Source: Comamonadaceae bacterium UBA4962
GTDB lineage: Bacteria > Pseudomonadota > Gammaproteobacteria > Burkholderiales > Burkholderiaceae_C
DNA: 16,811 nucleotides
Reading direction: 5' to 3'
NCBI GenBank assembly: GCA_002397315.1
Contig: DHAE01000004.1
Coordinates: forward strand, 240,709 to 257,519
The notes beneath the pieces are model-generated. The model did not search any database and was not told the DNA's origin. It saw only the letters and a list, made by a program, of their open reading frames with translations. Position 1 is the first letter of the stretch; each line of letters opens with the position of its first letter. A program made the position numbers and the translations under genes. Shown here piece after piece: positions 13,321 to 16,811 of the stretch.

Positions 13321-13698
13321 ATGCCAACCATCAACCAGCTCGTTCGTCAGGGGCGCGAGGTCGAAACGACCAAGTCCAAGAGCCCTGCGATGCAAAACTC
13401 CCCCCAGCGCCGCGGCGTGTGCACCCGTGTGTACACCACGACGCCCAAGAAGCCGAACTCCGCTCTGCGGAAGGTCGCCAAGGTGCGCCTGACCAACGGT
13501 TTCGAAGTCATCTCCTACATTGGCGGTGAAGGCCACAACCTGCAGGAACACAGCGTGGTGCTGGTCCGCGGCGGCCGTGTGAAGGATCTGCCCGGTGTGC
13601 GTTACCACATCGTGCGCGGCTCCCTTGACCTTCAAGGCGTCAAGGACCGCAAGCAGGCCCGTTCCAAGTACGGTGCCAAGAAGCCCAAGGCCAAGTAA
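13321..13698 (+). CDS. rpsL: 30S ribosomal protein S12
   Basis: Ribosomal protein S12, 125 residues, at the decoding centre of the small subunit. The family blocks are intact: MPTINQLVRQGR at the start, TTPKKPNSALRKVAKVRL at 40-57 and VKDLPGVRYHIVRG at 87-100. Lys43 and Lys88, where changes give streptomycin resistance in other bacteria, are the wild-type residues, and Asp89, the site of methylthiolation, is present. AGGGA about 9 bases before the ATG is a good ribosome-binding site. It is the first gene of rpsL-rpsG-fusA-tuf. The upstream neighbour is a carboxypeptidase gene, not rpoC. Confidence 0.99.
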   Translation: MPTINQLVRQGREVETTKSKSPAMQNSPQRRGVCTRVYTTTPKKPNSALRKVAKVRLTNGFEVISYIGGEGHNLQEHSVVLVRGGRVKDLPGVRYHIVRGSLDLQGVKDRKQARSKYGAKKPKAK

Positions 13699-13763
13699 GC
13701 CCTGCGCTTTTTCGCAAAGAATTTTCGGTGCTGTTCCCGCGTGGCGCGGTGAAGCAGCGTAGT

Positions 13764-13793
13764 GACCCCAAACGCAGGCGTTCTGCGCGGGTC
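13764..13793 (+). promoter_or_regulatory. Hairpin in the rpsL-rpsG spacer
   Basis: GACCC...GGGTC encloses CGCAG-gcgtt-CTGCG, a two-part stem in the 170-base spacer between rpsL and rpsG. In E. coli, S7 binds the same intercistronic region and represses its own translation, so this spacer is the expected place for such a site. The sequence likeness to the E. coli site is not checked. Confidence 0.4.
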
Positions 13794-13800
13794 GAGTAAG

Positions 13801-13822
13801 TGGGAGCCCCCGATGGGTTCTC
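13801..13822 (+). promoter_or_regulatory. TGGGAGCCC hairpin upstream of rpsG
   Basis: GGGAGCCC (13802-13809) pairs with GGGTTCTC (13815-13822), two of the eight pairs being G-U, over a loop of CCGAT. The 9-mer TGGGAGCCC recurs at 14373 upstream of fusA, at nearly the same distance from the next start codon. Confidence 0.45.
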
Positions 13823-13868
13823 GCGGTGCCTGGAAGGGCGCCAACTGAAGCAAAGATAGAGGTGAGAA

Positions 13869-14342
13869 ATGCCACGTCGTCGCGAAGTCCCCAAACGTGA
13901 AATCCTGCCGGACCCGAAGTTCGGCAATGTCGAGCTGTCCAAATTCATGAACGTGATCATGGAAGGCGGCAAGAAGGCAGTTGCAGAGCGCATCATCTAT
14001 GGCGCCCTGGAACTCATTCAGAAGAAGCACCCCGACAAGGACGCCCTGGAAGCGTTCACCGTGGCCATCAACAACGTGAAGCCCATGGTGGAAGTGAAGT
14101 CCCGCCGCGTGGGTGGTGCCAACTACCAGGTGCCCGTGGAAGTGCGCCCCGTGCGCCGCCTGGCCCTGTCGATGCGCTGGATCAAGGAAGCCGCCCGCAA
14201 GCGCGGCGAAAAGTCCATGGCCCAGCGCCTCGCCAACGAGCTGCTGGAAGCCACGGAAGGCCGTGGCGGCGCGATGAAGCGCCGTGACGAAGTGCACCGC
14301 ATGGCCGAAGCCAACAAGGCTTTCAGCCACTTCCGCTTCTAA
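13869..14342 (+). CDS. rpsG: 30S ribosomal protein S7
   Basis: Ribosomal protein S7, 157 residues, which starts assembly of the 30S head by binding the 3' domain of 16S rRNA and touches the E-site tRNA. It opens MPRRREVPKREILPDPKFG, then LSKFMNVIMEGGKKAVAERI, NVKPMVEVKSRRVGGANYQV and RWIKEAARKRGEKSMAQRLA, all family blocks. The end HRMAEANKAFSHFRF is the standard short form. The ribosome-binding site GAGGTGAG before the ATG is strong. It follows rpsL by 170 bases and precedes fusA by 95. S7 is the known autoregulator of the str operon in E. coli; the spacer hairpins here would be the place to look for the same control. Confidence 0.99.
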   Translation: MPRRREVPKREILPDPKFGNVELSKFMNVIMEGGKKAVAERIIYGALELIQKKHPDKDALEAFTVAINNVKPMVEVKSRRVGGANYQVPVEVRPVRRLALSMRWIKEAARKRGEKSMAQRLANELLEATEGRGGAMKRRDEVHRMAEANKAFSHFRF

Positions 14343-14375
14343 GTCCGGGTTTCGTCCCCACATCTCGAAGGCTGG

Positions 14376-14412
14376 GAGCCCGACCTGCCAACATCCATTG
14401 GCGGGCGGGCTC
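14376..14412 (+). promoter_or_regulatory. Hairpin in the rpsG-fusA spacer
   Basis: GAGCCCG (14376-14382) and CGGGCTC (14406-14412) pair perfectly, and TGCC/GGCG inside extends the stem. It shares the TGGGAGCCC start (14373-14381) with the hairpin before rpsG. There is no T-tract, so mRNA processing, stability or a protein site is likelier than termination. Confidence 0.45.
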
Positions 14413-14437
14413 TTGGCCGTTAAACGAAAGAATCATC

Positions 14438-16540
<2,103 letters not shown>

Positions 16541-16570
16541 AGTCCCACCCCTGTGTCGCCTGCGGCGCCT

Positions 16571-16584
16571 CCCCCTCAAGGGGG
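16571..16584 (+). terminator. C5/G5 hairpin after fusA
   Basis: CCCCC (16571-16575), a TCAA loop and GGGGG (16580-16584) form a tight hairpin 30 bases after the fusA stop. No T-tract follows. On the minus strand it follows repeat module 1 at the same relative place as the C-run hairpin near 1342, so it seems to belong to the dispersed element. Confidence 0.4.
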
Positions 16585-16590
16585 CGCACG

Positions 16591-16614
16591 CAGCGGTCCG
16601 GCAGAGCCGGCCCC
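16591..16614 (-). repeat. Dispersed repeat module 1, copy C
   Basis: Reverse complement of the module found at 1215 and 1311: GGGGCCGGCTCTGCCGGACC followed by GCTG. The core hairpin CCGGC/GCCGG is kept, with loop TCT in place of TTT. Confidence 0.75.
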
Positions 16615-16623
16615 GCGCGTGCC

Positions 16624-16649
16624 GCTGGCATGGCCTGCTCCGCGGCCTT
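16624..16649 (-). repeat. Dispersed repeat module 2, copy 2
   Basis: Reverse complement matches 1276-1301 at 25 of 26 positions. It lies 9 bases from module 1 copy C, in the same relative order as at the other locus. The element sits inside the fusA-tuf spacer, between two genes of an operon that is normally compact. Confidence 0.85.
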
Positions 16650-16733
16650 TGGAACAGGAAGGCCGGGGTGGCACTAGGGAATCAGTTTCTGTCTGCGATC
16701 GCATGCCCTTCGTTGCCCGTGGCGAAGGAATCC

Positions 16734-16782
16734 GCAATGGGATGCAGACGTAAAACCAACACACGGGCATTGCTCTTTTTTT
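16734..16782 (+). promoter_or_regulatory. Long-loop hairpin and T7 run before tuf
   Basis: GCAATG (16734-16739) and CATTGC (16768-16773) can pair across 28 bases, followed by TCTTTTTTT ending at 16782, directly against the tuf ribosome-binding site GGAG (16783-16786). It resembles a weak terminator or attenuator, but a 6-base stem with so long a loop could be chance. Confidence 0.3.
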
Positions 16783-16792
16783 GGAGTTGAAA

Positions 16793-16811
16793 ATGGCAAA
16801 AGGTAAGTTCG
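16793..16811 (+). CDS. tuf: Elongation factor Tu, first codons only (runs off the right edge)
   Basis: Only 19 bases are present, encoding MAKGKF, the usual first residues of bacterial EF-Tu. The position directly after rpsL-rpsG-fusA is the standard place of tuf in the str operon. GGAG lies 6 bases before the ATG. EF-Tu carries aminoacyl-tRNA to the ribosome. The call rests on context and six residues. Confidence 0.9.

Noticed and set aside
16695..16702. GCGATCGC palindrome in the fusA-tuf spacer
   Set aside because: It equals the abundant HIP1 palindrome of cyanobacteria, but a single copy in GC-rich DNA is expected by chance and nothing else here is cyanobacterial.

Overview
The window is strongly GC-rich with the codon habits of a betaproteobacterium. 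The proteins and the compact rpsL-rpsG-fusA-tuf order fit the Burkholderiales, most likely Comamonadaceae of the Acidovorax/Paracidovorax type. That placement is inferred from remembered protein similarity and not from a search. It reads as ordinary chromosome: I see no prophage, insertion sequence, CRISPR array, tRNA or rRNA, and no clear sign of recent transfer.

Layout. Positions 1-355 (minus) hold the N-terminal part of a short-chain dehydrogenase, divergent from a dienelactone hydrolase family gene (489-1178, plus). A 311-base non-coding stretch (1179-1489) between convergent genes is packed with hairpins and dispersed repeats. Next comes a minus-strand drug-efflux operon, transcribed from about 6620 down to 1490: MarR regulator, NodT-type outer-membrane lipoprotein, EmrA-type membrane-fusion protein and EmrB-type 14-helix transporter. 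Its promoter overlaps a palindromic probable MarR operator. A CorA-type metal channel gene (6804-8033) and hemB (8099-9106) follow on the minus strand.

From 9179 all genes run on the plus strand: hemJ (protoporphyrinogen oxidase), a large VanZ-family membrane protein, a thioredoxin-like [2Fe-2S] ferredoxin, an alpha/beta hydrolase, and a PBP5/6-type D,D-carboxypeptidase. The str operon then begins: rpsL, rpsG, fusA and the first 19 bases of tuf. hemB and hemJ are divergent neighbours that act at an early and a late step of heme synthesis.

The coding content is conventional and I did not find a convincing new multi-gene system. The most interesting signals are non-coding. A two-module repeat occurs at 1215-1336 and, on the other strand, at 16591-16649, and its small hairpin shows a compensatory base-pair change. 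A terminator-like hairpin stands between the probable rpsL promoter and the rpsL start. Similar hairpins beginning with the same 9-mer lie in the rpsL-rpsG and rpsG-fusA spacers. Several genes have start codons with no ribosome-binding site, some sitting just below a -10-like hexamer, which suggests leaderless transcripts.
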